Shown here: positions 12,117 to 23,000 of the stretch, piece by piece | How the letters are laid out: the number at the start of each line of letters is the position of its first letter | How positions within the stretch are numbered: the first letter of the stretch is position 1 | The notes under the pieces: generated by a model | Database searches by the model: none | The model's input: the letters and a program-made list of their open reading frames with translations, nothing else | Told to the model about the DNA's origin: nothing | Assembly (NCBI GenBank): GCA_026122225.1 | Contig: JANEZZ010001570.1 | Coordinates: 5,704,501-5,768,500, forward strand | Length of the DNA: 64,000 nt | From: Heloderma charlesbogerti | Taxonomy: Eukaryota; Chordata; Lepidosauria; Squamata; Helodermatidae | Direction of reading: 5' to 3' | Position numbers and translations under genes: made by a program

Positions 12117-13491
12117 GTTGTTCAGTCGTTCAGTCGTGTCCGACTCTTCGTGACCCCATGGACCATAGCACGCCAGGCCTTCCTGTCCTGCGTTCTCTCC
12201 CGGAGCGTGCTCAAGTTCATATTCATTGCATCCGTGATGCTATCTAGCCATCTCATCCTCTGCCGTCCCCTTCTCCTTTTGCCTTCAGTCTTTCCCAGCA
12301 TCAGGGTCTTTTCCAGGGAGTTTTCTCTTCGCATTAGGTGGCCAAAATATTGGAGCTTCAGCTTCATTATCTGTCCTTCCAATGAGCACTCAGGGTTGAT
12401 TTCCTTTAGGATGGACTGATTTGACCTCCTTGCAGTCCAGGGGACTCGTAAGAGTCTTCTCCAGCACCACAGTTCGAAAGCATCAATTCTTCGGCGCTCA
12501 GCCTTCCTTATAGTCCAGCTCTCACAGCCATACATTACTACTGGGAAAACCATAGCTTTGATTAGACGGACCTTTGTTGGCAAGGTGATGTCTCTGCTTC
12601 TTACTATGCTGTCTAGGTTTGCCATAGCTTTCCTCCCAAGGAGCAAGCGTCTTTTAATTTCAGGGCTACAGTCACCGTCTGCGGTGATCTTGGAGCCCAA
12701 GAAAGTAAAATCTGTCACTGCTTCCATTTCTTCCCCTTCTATATGCCAGGAAGTGATAGGGCCAGATGCCATGATCTTAGTTTTTTTAATGTTGAGTTTC
12801 AAACCAGCTTTTGCACTCTCCTCTTTCACCCTCAACATGAGGCTCTTGAGATCCTCTTCGCTTTCTGCCATTAGGGTGGTATCGTCTGCATATCGGAGGT
12901 TGTTGATAATTCTCCCGGCAATCTTAATTCCAACCTCTGATTCATCCAACCCGGCATTTCTCATGATGTACTCTGCATATAAGTTAAATAAGCAGGGTGA
13001 CAATATGCAGCCTTGTCGTACTCCTTTCCCAATTTTGAACCACTCGGTTGTTCCATGTGTGGTTCTTACTGTTGCTTCTTGACCCTCGTACAGGTTTCTC
13101 AGGAGACAGGTAAGGTGGTCTGGTACTCCCATCTCTTTAAGAATTTGCCACAGTTTGTTGTGATCCACACAATCAAAGGCTTTAGCGTAGTCAATGAAGC
13201 AGAAATAGATCACTGCCTTGTTGTGGCGAAGGGGCTTGCGTAACTCAGTGAAGCCATAAGCTATGCCGTGCAGGGCCACCCAAGACGGACAGGTCATGGC
13301 AGAGAGTTCTGACAAAATGTGGTCCACTGGAGAAGGAAATGGCAACCCACTCCAGTATTCTTGCCAAGAAAACCCCATGGAACGTATCACAAGACTATGA
13401 ATATACAGTGGAGGTGAGGAATAGATTTCAGGGATTAGACCTGATAGACAGAGTGCCTGAGGAACTATGGACGGAGGTCCGTAACATTGTA
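12117..13491 (-). mobile_element. BovB (RTE-clade) LINE fragment with 5' inversion
   Basis: From about 13210 down to 12117 the - strand carries the 3' half of a BovB element, with reverse transcriptase and C-terminal coding sequence ending in the usual short 3' tail (complement of GTTGTTCAGTCG). The segment 13400-13491 is also BovB (CAGTGGAGGTGAGGAATAG through GACATTGTACAG-like sequence), but on the + strand, and comes from upstream of the RT domain. Perfect 13-bp duplications CAGAGTGGTAGGT flank it at 12104-12116 and 13492-13504. This arrangement is the signature of twin-primed integration. The element is 5'-truncated and non-autonomous, and its endonuclease is missing. Confidence 0.9.
12122..13390 (-). 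pseudogene. BovB reverse transcriptase fragment, 422-codon open frame
   Basis: Partial reverse transcriptase of a BovB-type retrotransposon. The RT motifs are clear: FIDYAKAFDC (about residues 65-74), RQGCILSPCLFNLY (125-138) and the catalytic YADD (167-170). The C-terminal region with WCWRRLLRVPW and a final KSRTRLND before the stop follows. The frame is open from 13390 to the stop at 12122-12124, so the insertion is not old. BovB similarity starts only near residue 61 (IYFCFIDYAK). The first 60 residues resemble a different dispersed repeat (PSWVALHGIAYGFTEL), and the endonuclease domain and RT fingers are absent, so no complete enzyme is encoded. Confidence 0.9.
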
Positions 13492-13795
13492 CAGAGTGGT
13501 AGGTGGCAGTATTGCAACTGAAACTCTCCCCACGACCTGAGTTCCATCCCAGGCATTCCCAGCAGAAGCTGGGTCCCAGGTAGCCGGCTCAGGTCGACTC
13601 AGCCTTCCATCCTTCCGAGGTCGGTAAAATGAGTACCCAGCTTGCTGGGGGAAAGGTAGTCACGACTGGGGAAGGCAATGTCAAACCACCCTGCTACAGT
13701 CTGCCATGAAAACGCCAGTGAAAGCGGCGTCCCTCTAGGAGTCAGCAGTGACTCGGTGCTTGCACAGGAGGAACCTTTCCTTAGCAGAGTGAAGT

Positions 13796-14178
13796 GATGC
13801 AGCTGGGTTTGATTCCTAAAGAGGGGCTTTAAGTGTTCAAGTACAGGTCATCTGGGCTTTTTTTTCAAAAGATGATTTAGATTTAATGTAGCAATAAATA
13901 AACCACAATAAACAATGTACTTGTACCAGTGATAAATTAAAATATAGCACATGTAACACAGGCCTAACTACTCAAGATCCATATTTTGCCTAAATTACAG
14001 AACTAAGGGTTATGTTATATTGGATTGATTTTCTCTCTCATGGGGGTCACCCATTTTGTGTGAGCAATTTAATCAGTAATCTTATGAGTCTCTGAAGCAG
14101 AAATATCCATGAACCCTGAGGCACATTTTAGAAGTTTTGAAGTTGTGGTACATGATAAAATTACTTATTAATTCAAAC
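13796..14178. other. Nothing recognised
   Basis: AT-rich sequence directly after the Sauria SINE duplication. No feature was seen. Confidence 0.4.
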
Positions 14179-14603
14179 GCCACACTTCTACACCACCTTG
14201 AGCCAGGATTACTGGTTTATTAAACCACACGGTGCATGTAGCCTATTCATTCCTGCTTTGTTCTTCCTGATCATGCAAGCAAATAAACAGACCAGGCCTG
14301 CATAACTTAGCTTTACATGTAAAACCAGGATTATGGTTTATTATATAAAGTTGGCTTATTCATAAGCCAGCTTTAACCAGGGTATATTGTTGGCTTATGA
14401 TTCCTGGCTTGTTTGGGCACAATAAACTATAACCGCAGGTTCGGACCTAACACTAAGCTATCCATGCCTGGTTCGTTTACCTGCTCACACAAGTGTGAGG
14501 AAAAAAGCAGGCACAAACAGGCTGTGCGCAGCATCATGAAGCTCGAACACATAATGATTTAATAAACCAGGAATCCTGGGTTAAAGTGACATTAGAATGT
14601 GGC
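14179..14603. mobile_element. Inverted-repeat MITE, about 425 bp
   Basis: CCAGGATTACTGGTTTATTA at 14203 onward pairs with TAATAAACCAGGAATCCTGG ending at 14579 (21 of 22 positions over the full arm). Pairing continues outward with GCCACACTTCTACA against AGAATGTGGC. The interior holds more AATAAACC / GGTTTATT motifs in both orientations. No transposase is present and no convincing target duplication was found. Confidence 0.6.
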
Positions 14604-16153
14604 CAATGATCCCCACAAGTAAGGTAAGGGTATCCACAAGTATCCTCATTCAACATACCACACTAACTAGTTCCACATTTGTCTAAATCAGTGTAAAATA
14701 GCTCCATCGCCTTTACACTTTCCTCCCCCTGTTTAAGACGTTGTTAACTGCAAAAACTTGTTAACAAGTACCATGGAGAGAGAAAAATGCCTGTGCACGC
14801 CTTTGGCAATCAAGGTATGCATCTGCCTTTCAACATAATTAGCTGCTTAACTGAGCATTCAGTTACGAAAACACATTTATTTATGCAGCTAATTTTGTTC
14901 CAATTAAAACCAGTTGGCATGGAGTGTTGTTCTTGGATCTTTGTAAATCCAATTAGTTAAGGGGCAGGATCACATTTTTATTAACATTTAGTTATTAATA
15001 TTCACTTTATAAAATATCCAAATCAAATGGCTGTCCCCCAAATAAATGAGGGTGCTTAAATCAAATGCAAATCATCTAAGTGTTGGCTCATTAAAAATAG
15101 GGATGTAAAGAGAAAACAAAATGATTTGGTGTCTATGGAACTTTGCCATAAACACAGGGTCACCTTTTATGAAGGGCAAGAGCTGCCCCTGCCATGTTTT
15201 AGAGCAGAGGTGGCCAGAGGGTAGATCATTTCTCACTGGTAGATTACTGGCCAATTTCTGGTGGACTACATAATGCCTATTGGCTACTAGAGATCCTGCA
15301 AAGAATGTTGGACTAAATGGGTCTTTGTCTGATTCATCTGAAGTACTTCTTATATTCTTAAGGTAGCGTGTCTATTTAGGATCGCTTAACAGTGGTGGCT
15401 GGTCTTCACTGGGATGGGTAGGGTGGCTAACAATAGGCAGAGCCAACTAATTCTGGTTTGTCCCCATCCTCCTCCCTTGTGCTAACACTAAGAATGTGTA
15501 GTGTCCGCACAATTCCTTAGCATCTACCTGAATTTAAAAACAATCTCTTACCTTGGTTCCGTTAGCCTGCTGTCATATTTGATTCTCCACTGGGAAAAGG
15601 GTGTGGCCTCCACCACCCCTTCCAGCCACCCCTATGCTCCAGTTAGGTCTCCATTCCAGAGGGAAAAAAGGCAGACTTACGAACAGAGTGCTGCTATGGG
15701 CATGTGTTCAGATCACATAGCTGCAAGCCCCATTCTACAAATGAATACAGAAAGATTGATGCCTCAAGATATAACATGGGCCTGCTCTGTCCTCAGTCTT
15801 ACGGAATGCGGACTGACAGCTTCCCATGTCTGCACTGAGCTTCCTCTCAGTTCTCCTTAGTAGGGAGAGAGGCCCAGAGCCAGAACAGCCTGAGCAGGGG
15901 AGGTCTTTTGGCTGGGCCCAGGGGATGGGTACATTTGACCAGGGTCCAGGAGACTCAGAAACTGGGCTGTTATAAGCCCATGAGGGGAAAATTGGAACTA
16001 AATGGTAGAAGATCACGGTTGAGGATATTTATGCAAACTTCCCTGTATCTATCGGGTGTCCAGATCTTGTGAAGCAGTACTAGAGCGCGCTGAACAAGCA
16101 GCACTCAGAACACAGCTGCTATTGCTGGCCCAGGTCCTCTTCCAGAACAGAAA
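14604..16153. other. Nothing recognised
   Basis: The open frames here (15072-15254, 15501-15860, 15735-16016) have no recognisable homology or splice context. A fragment near 15205-15260 (GAGGTGGCCAGAGGGTAGATC) resembles the end of a MITE also seen at 17603. Confidence 0.4.
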
Positions 16154-16161
16154 CTCTAGGC

Positions 16162-16289
16162 CAGCCTTCCTCAACTTGGTGCTCTCCAGATATTTTCTAA
16201 TACAATTCCCAGAATTCCTGTTAGCTATGCTGGCTAGGCCTGATGAGAACTGAATTCCAAAATATCTAGAGACCAGATCAGAGAAGGCT
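16162..16289. mobile_element. hAT-like MITE with exact target duplication
   Basis: Inverted ends CAGCCTTCCTCAACTTGG and ...GATCAGAGAAGGCT. The flanking ACTCTAGGC is repeated exactly at 16153-16161 and 16290-16298; the canonical 8 bp lies within it, with one base of ambiguity. Same family as 7930, 11228 and 33249. Confidence 0.78.
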
Positions 16290-16519
16290 ACTCTAGGCCT
16301 AGGAGCTTCTAGGCCTAGGGGGATTTTTAGCCTGGAAACCAGCTACTATTCTCTTGCTAGAAATGGTCTTGGAGATCTTTTTAGGTTCTCTGCTGACTAG
16401 CAGGGTGCTAGAATTCCCTAATTGCCGTTACTAATTGGCATACACGTGCTGAAAGTGTCTCTGAACATGGAAGAATTGCCTTTCTCTTTCCACACAGCCA
16501 GTGCAACCTTTCCCCTCCC

Positions 16520-16580
16520 CAGTCTCTCTGTCTCTGTCTCTGTCTCTCTCTCACTCTCACTCTCTCTCACACACACCTCA
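16520..16580. repeat. Microsatellite, TCTG/TCTC then CA
   Basis: Tandem TCTCTG and TCTC units run into CACTCTCAC and CACACACAC. This is simple sequence; the open frame on the other strand is an artefact of it. Confidence 0.8.
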
Positions 16581-17602
16581 ACATGAAACGGCTTACAAGA
16601 CAGATGGCAAGCCTTCCTCCCCAGCACCACATTCTCTGAACTTCCCTTTTTTTAGCAATTAAACACTGTCCCCAACTACTGGGTACACAAGTAAGAAATA
16701 CAATCTCTCACTAAAAAAAACCAAAAACACTGTCCTTCAACTGTTAAATGTTTTTTCCTCCCCCCGCCCCCAAATGTAAGTGTGGAGTTGCCCTTCAAGG
16801 CAGCTTCCCCACTGCCTGCACCCCTGAATTCCACAAATACCATGTTTCTTCTCCCCTCTTCCCCAGAGTGGGAGCAGCAGAAGGATTCTTCCAAGCAGAA
16901 AGAAACTCGTCCTCCTGCAGGAATCAAGTGAAAGGAAAGCAGCAGCCAGCTAGCCTAAGCCAAACTGCACCTATTCACCCCATCCTGTTGCCCTTCTGAA
17001 TCCCTTAATTGGTTAATGGCTTCCCTAAGAATCCACTGACAAGGCCTATCATCAATCTTTCCTTCTGTACCCCTGTTGCTGTGCCCACCCCCTTGATTCT
17101 TCATGGGTGAAGCCACCCCAGGCAACGAAAAGCCTCCTGTACCTGAAAGAGAGGAAAACAACAGCTATGCCTATGAGTCTTTGTAGAGAGGGACTTGCCT
17201 GCTGTGTTCCACAAGGCCAAGACTGAGAGTGACTAAGGAGGAGGGTGAAAGGCCCTGACCCCATGGGCTGTTCTAGGGTTGCGGATGGCTTGTTAACCAG
17301 CCCAACAAACCCTTGCTGGGTTTGCACGTAATGACAAGCTATGGCGCACCCACCACAGCTCAAATATTCAAAATGGCAGGGGCTGCTGCAACAAAGAACC
17401 TTGTGGGGAAATTCACCCATGGTGGCTTCTCATTATGTGCTAACCAGGCCAGTGCCACCTCCTAGACTGGTGGTAAGTCAGGAGGCAGGCAACAGAGGGC
17501 TAACTAGGGACAGCCTGAACTTGATGGGGCTGTGTCCCATTTGCCTAAAGAATCACCTACCCTGAACAGCTGTGTTTGGACATAACACTAAACTATGGTT
17601 TA
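16581..17602. other. Nothing recognised
   Basis: Locally GC-rich with overlapping open frames on both strands (16676-17420), but no homology, repeated structure or splice signals that I can support. Confidence 0.35.
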
Positions 17603-17746
17603 ATGCAGGGATGGGCAGAAGGTAGATCTCCAGATGTTTTGGACTTCAACTCCCAGAAGCCCCCGCTAGCATGATAATGAGACAAGAATGCTGGGAGTTG
17701 AATTCCAAAATATTTGGAGGTGTACTTTCTGCCCACCCCAGGTTCA
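17603..17746. mobile_element. MITE-like inverted repeat
   Basis: GGATGGGCAGAAGGTAGATC with CAGATGTTTTGGACTTCAAC pairs with GAATTCCAAAATATTTGGAGG and TACTTTCTGCCCACCCC. CAACTCCCAG / CTGGGAGTTGAA forms the inner pair. No transposase is present; it is a relative of the hAT-like families in this window. Confidence 0.6.
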
Positions 17747-18715
17747 GTACTATGTGAACAAGCATCGGGCTCATGCATTCCTCCTTCCACTCTCTTCTCA
17801 CACAGCTGCAAAGAGGCCAGTCAGAACCGTTTGCTTCTGCCCTCAACTAACATTGTTATGTTCAGACTAGTACAAACTGTGGTTAATTTTAATAATGGAT
17901 TACCCAAATCAAGCCAACTTCAAGCCATAGTTTATTGCCCTGGCTTGTTTGGATAAACCAGAGTTAATAACCACAAACCTAGTTTACTTGAAACATAACC
18001 AAATTCTTCTGATCTGTTCCCATGCCCCACCAGAGGAACAGAGAGGTGTGGGAGGGAGCCAGGTTTGTGCATATAACTCCAAACTATGCTTTAGGTTTTC
18101 ATATGAACACAGTCAGTTCATTATGTCTTAATTGTTATGAGATCCTGAATATTCTGTCTTGCTTTTAAAAATCTAACACATATCACTGGAACACTAGGAT
18201 TCTAGTTAGAAAAGATAGACTGGTCAGCCTACTCCTACTTTTGACTATATGTAATTGTTCTCCAGGAGCACCTATATTTCCTTTAAACCATTAACTAAAA
18301 AAACCCTAAATTAGTTCTATAACAGACATGTATGTTTTAGTGTGACTGTCATGATGAGTGCCAATCGGATAATGCCCATAAGGACCAGTACACTCTCTGC
18401 TAATGTTTCAGAGTTGACTTTGAGATTTTTTAATTTTCTTATTTTAGAAAAAAGAAAGAACATTTATCCACATGTCCTCAGAAAAACAAGGAATACTTAT
18501 CCACACATCTACACAGGTAATATACTACCACTGAATACATTTCGTTTCTTGCCCAGGAATAAAAGTGACGTGATTGGTCGATTGTATCATTCTATTCACT
18601 TCTGTGGGAAATAGGGAAGCAGTTGCAATTAGAAATTCAGAAAAAGAAAACTTGAGTGAAGATGCTTTTTTCTCTGCAGCCATACTCCCCTCTCCCCTAT
18701 TATGTTTGCAGTATT
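17747..18715. other. Mostly unrecognised; one inverted-repeat remnant
   Basis: Around 17850-18000, GTTATGTTCAGACTAGTAC and the later CTTGAAACATAAC, plus paired CATAGTTTATT/AATAAACC-like motifs, suggest another old inverted-repeat element. Nothing else was recognised. Confidence 0.3.
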
Positions 18716-18717
18716 AG

Positions 18718-19131
18718 AGGAGTCAAACTAGATGTAGTTTGACTCCTCTGATACATGTATTTGTATGTTAAGCACACATGTGTTCTATTCACAGACAGTG
18801 TGTGTGTGTGTGGATGGTCTGTATGTTGTGGGCCTATACTTTACGCAAAATGGAGTGTGCAGGGGAGAGGGGTGAAACTGGGTCCCCTTCCCAACTTAGT
18901 TTGCTGTGCTCCATAGCTCCAAGCTTCTCCTACCAGGCTGCAGAAAACTGCTTAACAGCAGTGGAGCACAGTGACATAAGACAAGGAGGACGGGCTGGTT
19001 TTACTTCTCTCCCCTTTGCGCTGCTTTTTAGGCAAAGTCCTCCCAATACTGCTTTATATGTGAAACAGAGTAAAAAAAAAAAAAGTTCTTAATATACATA
19101 TGGTTGTGATGCACATCTAGTTTGGCCCTCT
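18718..19131. mobile_element. Candidate MITE with an internal-end hairpin
   Basis: The left end AGGAGTCAAACTAGATG has its inverted partner CATCTAGTTTGGCCCTC near 19107-19131. At the left end the sequence immediately folds back: AGAGGAGTCAAACTA (18716-18730) pairs perfectly with TAGTTTGACTCCTCT (18735-18749) around a 4-base loop. The interior has TG and poly-A runs. The family is unknown. Confidence 0.45.
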
Positions 19132-19259
19132 GTTGCAGTTATGGTACTGGATTGCAACTAGTGCCATAGTAGGAAGTCCTTCAGAAATTATATATACTCT
19201 ATAGCAGGGGTGCACTGAGAGGTGCAGCACATGTCTGCTGGATTGGCGTGGGCCACACA

Positions 19260-19352
19260 TGTGCATGCATACACCTCTCACACGCAGCCCCCCCACACAC
19301 ACCATTCTCCCACACACACACCACTCACACACACACCATTCGCCTCCCCACA
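19260..19352. repeat. CA-rich degenerate microsatellite
   Basis: Repeated CACACAC blocks separated by CCATTC, CCACTC and similar units; low-complexity sequence 700 bases upstream of the TLR7 main exon. Confidence 0.75.
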
Positions 19353-20040
19353 CACCACTCATCCCAGCAGCAACTTATTTTTCTTGCAGCTACAGCATCT
19401 GTTCCAATCTGCTAAAAAGAGGAAAAATGCTGTAGGAATGGACTCTGTAGTTTCTTCCATTAAAAACTTCATTCCTAGAGCGTCCCCAGACCATCGTAGG
19501 AAGTAGGCAGAACTCTTCAAGCTCTAGGAACAAGTATTCTATGGCAGGAACCATAGAGTCTGTTCTTAGAGCATTTGTTGCCAGTTTCCCCCCCACACAC
19601 ACTTTTTTTTCTGGTAGTGAGAGATGCTGGGGTCTGGAGGCCACCAGGCAGGCCCATGGATCACATTTTTTACATCCCTGCTGTATAGTATAGACATGCA
19701 TGCAACTGAACTGTGCTTTGCATGCCTGAAAGCTGTTGCCTTGGGGCTTATCTCTGAGTAGACATGCAAAGAATTGAGCTGGGCTTTGTATGTTTGATGC
19801 AAAAATGTCCAATTCCCATAAGAATTACATTGGTGGGTTGTGCACGCATGTGCAGCCCCAGCCAACCAGCACATCCCAGATGCTGTTCCCAGGGCCAAAA
19901 AGTTTGTGCATCTATGCTCTATACACAGTCTCAAGCACCTTACATACAGCAGGAGCCCTCAATTTACAATTATTTAAGGATTTGCAATATTGAAATCTAA
20001 GTTTAGTTTGTTGTGACTTTGCATTTTTCCTTCCATCTAG
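19353..20040 (+). other. Sequence upstream of the TLR7 main exon, ending in its splice acceptor
   Basis: No gene recognised. The last 20 bases form a good acceptor: a pyrimidine tract TTTTTCCTTCCATCTAG ending at 20040. Fragments such as CTCTGAGTAGACATGCAAAG near 19755 belong to a dispersed reptile repeat. Confidence 0.5.
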
Positions 20041-23000
20041 GCAATTCATCCTTGGCACACAAGCGGCTGGCTTTTCTTCATGATCTCATTGTTTCCAAAG
20101 GTGATTCCAGCCATTCAGTTCCCTAAAACCTTGCCCTGTGATGTGAATGATACTTCAAAAACTTTTCTGACTGTGGACTGCAGTGACCGGCGCCTCATAA
20201 CATTCCCAAATGGAATTCCTACCAATGTTACCAACCTGACACTTTCCATTAATCACATCCCAGAGATTACCCAAAGTTACTTTGAGAACCTTAAAAACCT
20301 TCTGGAGATTGATTTCAGGTGCAACTGTGTGCCTGCTATGCTGGGGCCTAAGGATCATGTGTGTATCAAGAGTCTGAAAATCCATAACCAAAGTTTTGCC
20401 AAACTCCCCAGATTGAAATCTCTCTACTTGGATGGAAATCAGCTCTCGGCAATCCCTCAGGGTCTACCTCATACTTTACGTCTTCTGAGTCTTGAAGCAA
20501 ATGCCATTTTTTCTATCAAAAAAGAAAATTTGTCAGAACTGGGGCATCTACAAAGCCTCTTCTTAGGGCAGAACTGCTATTACCGCAATCCTTGCAGCAT
20601 TTCATATGACATTAGCGAAACAGCCTTTCAGGCTCTTAGATCTTTAAGAGTGTTGTCCTTGAAAGCTAATAACTTATCGTCAGTCCCACAGAATCTGCCA
20701 TCCACTTTAACAGAGCTGTATCTTTATAATAACATAATTCGCAATATCAGTGAGCATGATCTAATCAACCTTCATAATTTGGAAATTCTTGACTTAAGTG
20801 GCAACTGCCCTCGCTGTCACAATGCCCCATATCATTGTACTGAATGTCCCAATAAGGCGAGTATTTTAATCCATCCCAGAGCCTTTGACTCCTTAAAGCA
20901 ATTAAAAACCCTACGGCTGCACAGCACCTCTCTTCGTACTGTGGACAGTAGCTGGTTTAAAAATACTGGGAAACTTGAAGTGCTTGATCTTTCACAAAAT
21001 TACTTGGCTGAAGAAATTGAGGATGCCCATTTTCTAACATTTCTTCCTAACCTTGTGGACCTGGACTTGTCTTTCAATTTTGCACTGGGATCATACAGTT
21101 CATATTTGACTTTGCCAGATACATTTTCTAAACTTTCCAGTTTGAAATACTTAAGGATCAGGGGTTTTGTTTTCAAGGAACTAGATCAACGTACTATAGA
21201 CAATTTGATTCCTCTTAAAAATCTGAGTATGCTGGATTTGGGAACGAATTTTATAAGGAATGCTAACATTGCTATGTTTAAAAAATTCCATGCTCTTAAA
21301 ATTGTACACCTTTCCTTCAATAAAATATCTCTCTTTTCAAATGAATCTAATGATCAGCTTTATTCTGTTCCTGAGCCTTTAGCAGATAGATATGATAGCA
21401 CTGTGCTGCAAGATATGCATTATTTCAGATATGATGAATATGGTCGAAGTTGCAAATCTAAAAATAAAGAGGCTGCTTATTCATTGCCTTTTGCCATTGA
21501 ACCTTCTTGTAGCAAGTATGGGAAAACACTGGATTTAAGCAGAAACAATGTATTTTTTATCAACCCCTTGGATTTCAAGCAACTCACTGATCTTAAGTGC
21601 CTTAACTTGTCTGGTAATGCTATGAGCCAAACATTGAATGGAACTGAATTCCAGTATCTGTCCGGCTTGAAATACTTGGATTTTTCTAACAACCGGATAG
21701 ATTTGCTATATTCAACTGCCTTTCAAGAGCTGAAAGAACTGGAAGTTCTAAACCTTAGTGATAACAGCTTTTTTTTCAAGGCAGAAGGTATCACTCACAT
21801 GTTGGGTTTTACCAGAAATTTGGTCAACTTGACAACGTTGTTCATGAATGGGAATGAGATTTCTACATCCACTGATAAGGGGATGGAAAGCCGTTCACTC
21901 AAAACACTGGAATTTAGAAAGAATCGCTTAGATATTTTATGGAAGGCTGGGACTACTGAATATTTATCGTTCTTCAAGAACCTGAGCAGCCTGGAGAATC
22001 TGGACATTTCTGACAACTCTCTGATTTTTTTACCTCCTCTTCTGTTTGATGGCCTGCCTCAAAACCTCAAGGTGCTCAAGCTGGCCAGTAACCAACTTAA
22101 GTCTTTTACTTGGAATAACCTTCACATTCTGAAGAACCTATTAGTCTTGGATCTTAGCAACAACCTGTTGAGTACAGTTCCCCGTGAGCTGTTCAACTGT
22201 TCTAGGACCCTTCAAAAGCTCATACTACAAAACAACAGGATCAAAAAGCTGACAAATAATTTTCTCCAACATGCTGTCCATCTGACATATTTAGATCTCA
22301 GTTTTAATAAGATCAAAACACTCAGGAATTCTAGCTTCCCAAAGAATATTATTAACAAAATGGATATGTTACTTTTGCGTGGTAATCCTTTCAAATGTAA
22401 TTGTGATCTTGTGTGGTTTGTCTCGTGGATCAACCAAACAAATGTGACTATTCCTTTCCTGGCAACAGATGTGACTTGTATGGGTCCAGGTTCATGGAAA
22501 GGCAAAAGCGTAGTTTTCTTAGATCTGAATACCTGTGAGCTGGACTACTCCCAGATCCTGTACTTATTGACTGTCTCAGTCATCATGTTTCTGATGACAA
22601 TCCCAGTTATAAGCCACCGATACTTCTGGGATGTGTGGTATATCTACCATTTCTGCATTGCAAAGCTTAAAAGTTTAAAAGGATATCAACGTCTATTTTC
22701 ATCTGAAGTTGTGTATGATGCCTTTGTGGCTTATGATAAGAAAGACCCAGATGTAACCGAATGGGTCCTGAAAGAATTAGTTGAAAAACTGGAAGATCAG
22801 AGAGAGAAACAATTCAATTTATGCCTGGAAGAAAGGGACTGGCTACCAGGGCAGCCAGTTCTGACTAACCTTTCTGAGAGTATACAAGTGAGCAGAAAAA
22901 CTATATTTGTGCTAACAAACAGGTACATTTCAAGTGGCAACTTCAAAATAGCCTTTTACATGGCACACCAGCGCCTCATGGATGAAAAAGTTGATGTAAT

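Larger units (their letters stand above)
12091..13780 (+). mobile_element. Sauria-type SINE, split by a BovB insertion
   Basis: The tRNA-like head is 12091-12116 (CATGCGGCGCAGAGTGGTAGGT). The remainder is 13505-13780, with a B-box-like GTTCCATCCC at 13541-13550. It continues with the tail typical of Sauria SINEs: AGCCTTCCATCCTTCCGAGG, GTAAAATGAGTACCCAGC, GGGGAAGGCAATG and GGTGCTTGCACAGG. A 15-bp target duplication TTAGCAGAGTGAAGT flanks the whole composite at 12076-12090 and 13781-13795. The head and tail belong together, and a second element (12117-13491) has been inserted between them. Sauria SINEs are known to use the BovB retrotransposition machinery. Confidence 0.87.

Noticed and set aside
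12084..12419. 111-residue + strand open frame
   Set aside because: Antisense of the BovB 3' end and part of the SINE head.
12558..13082. 174-residue + strand open frame
   Set aside because: It is the antisense of the BovB reverse transcriptase frame; the - strand carries the RT motifs.
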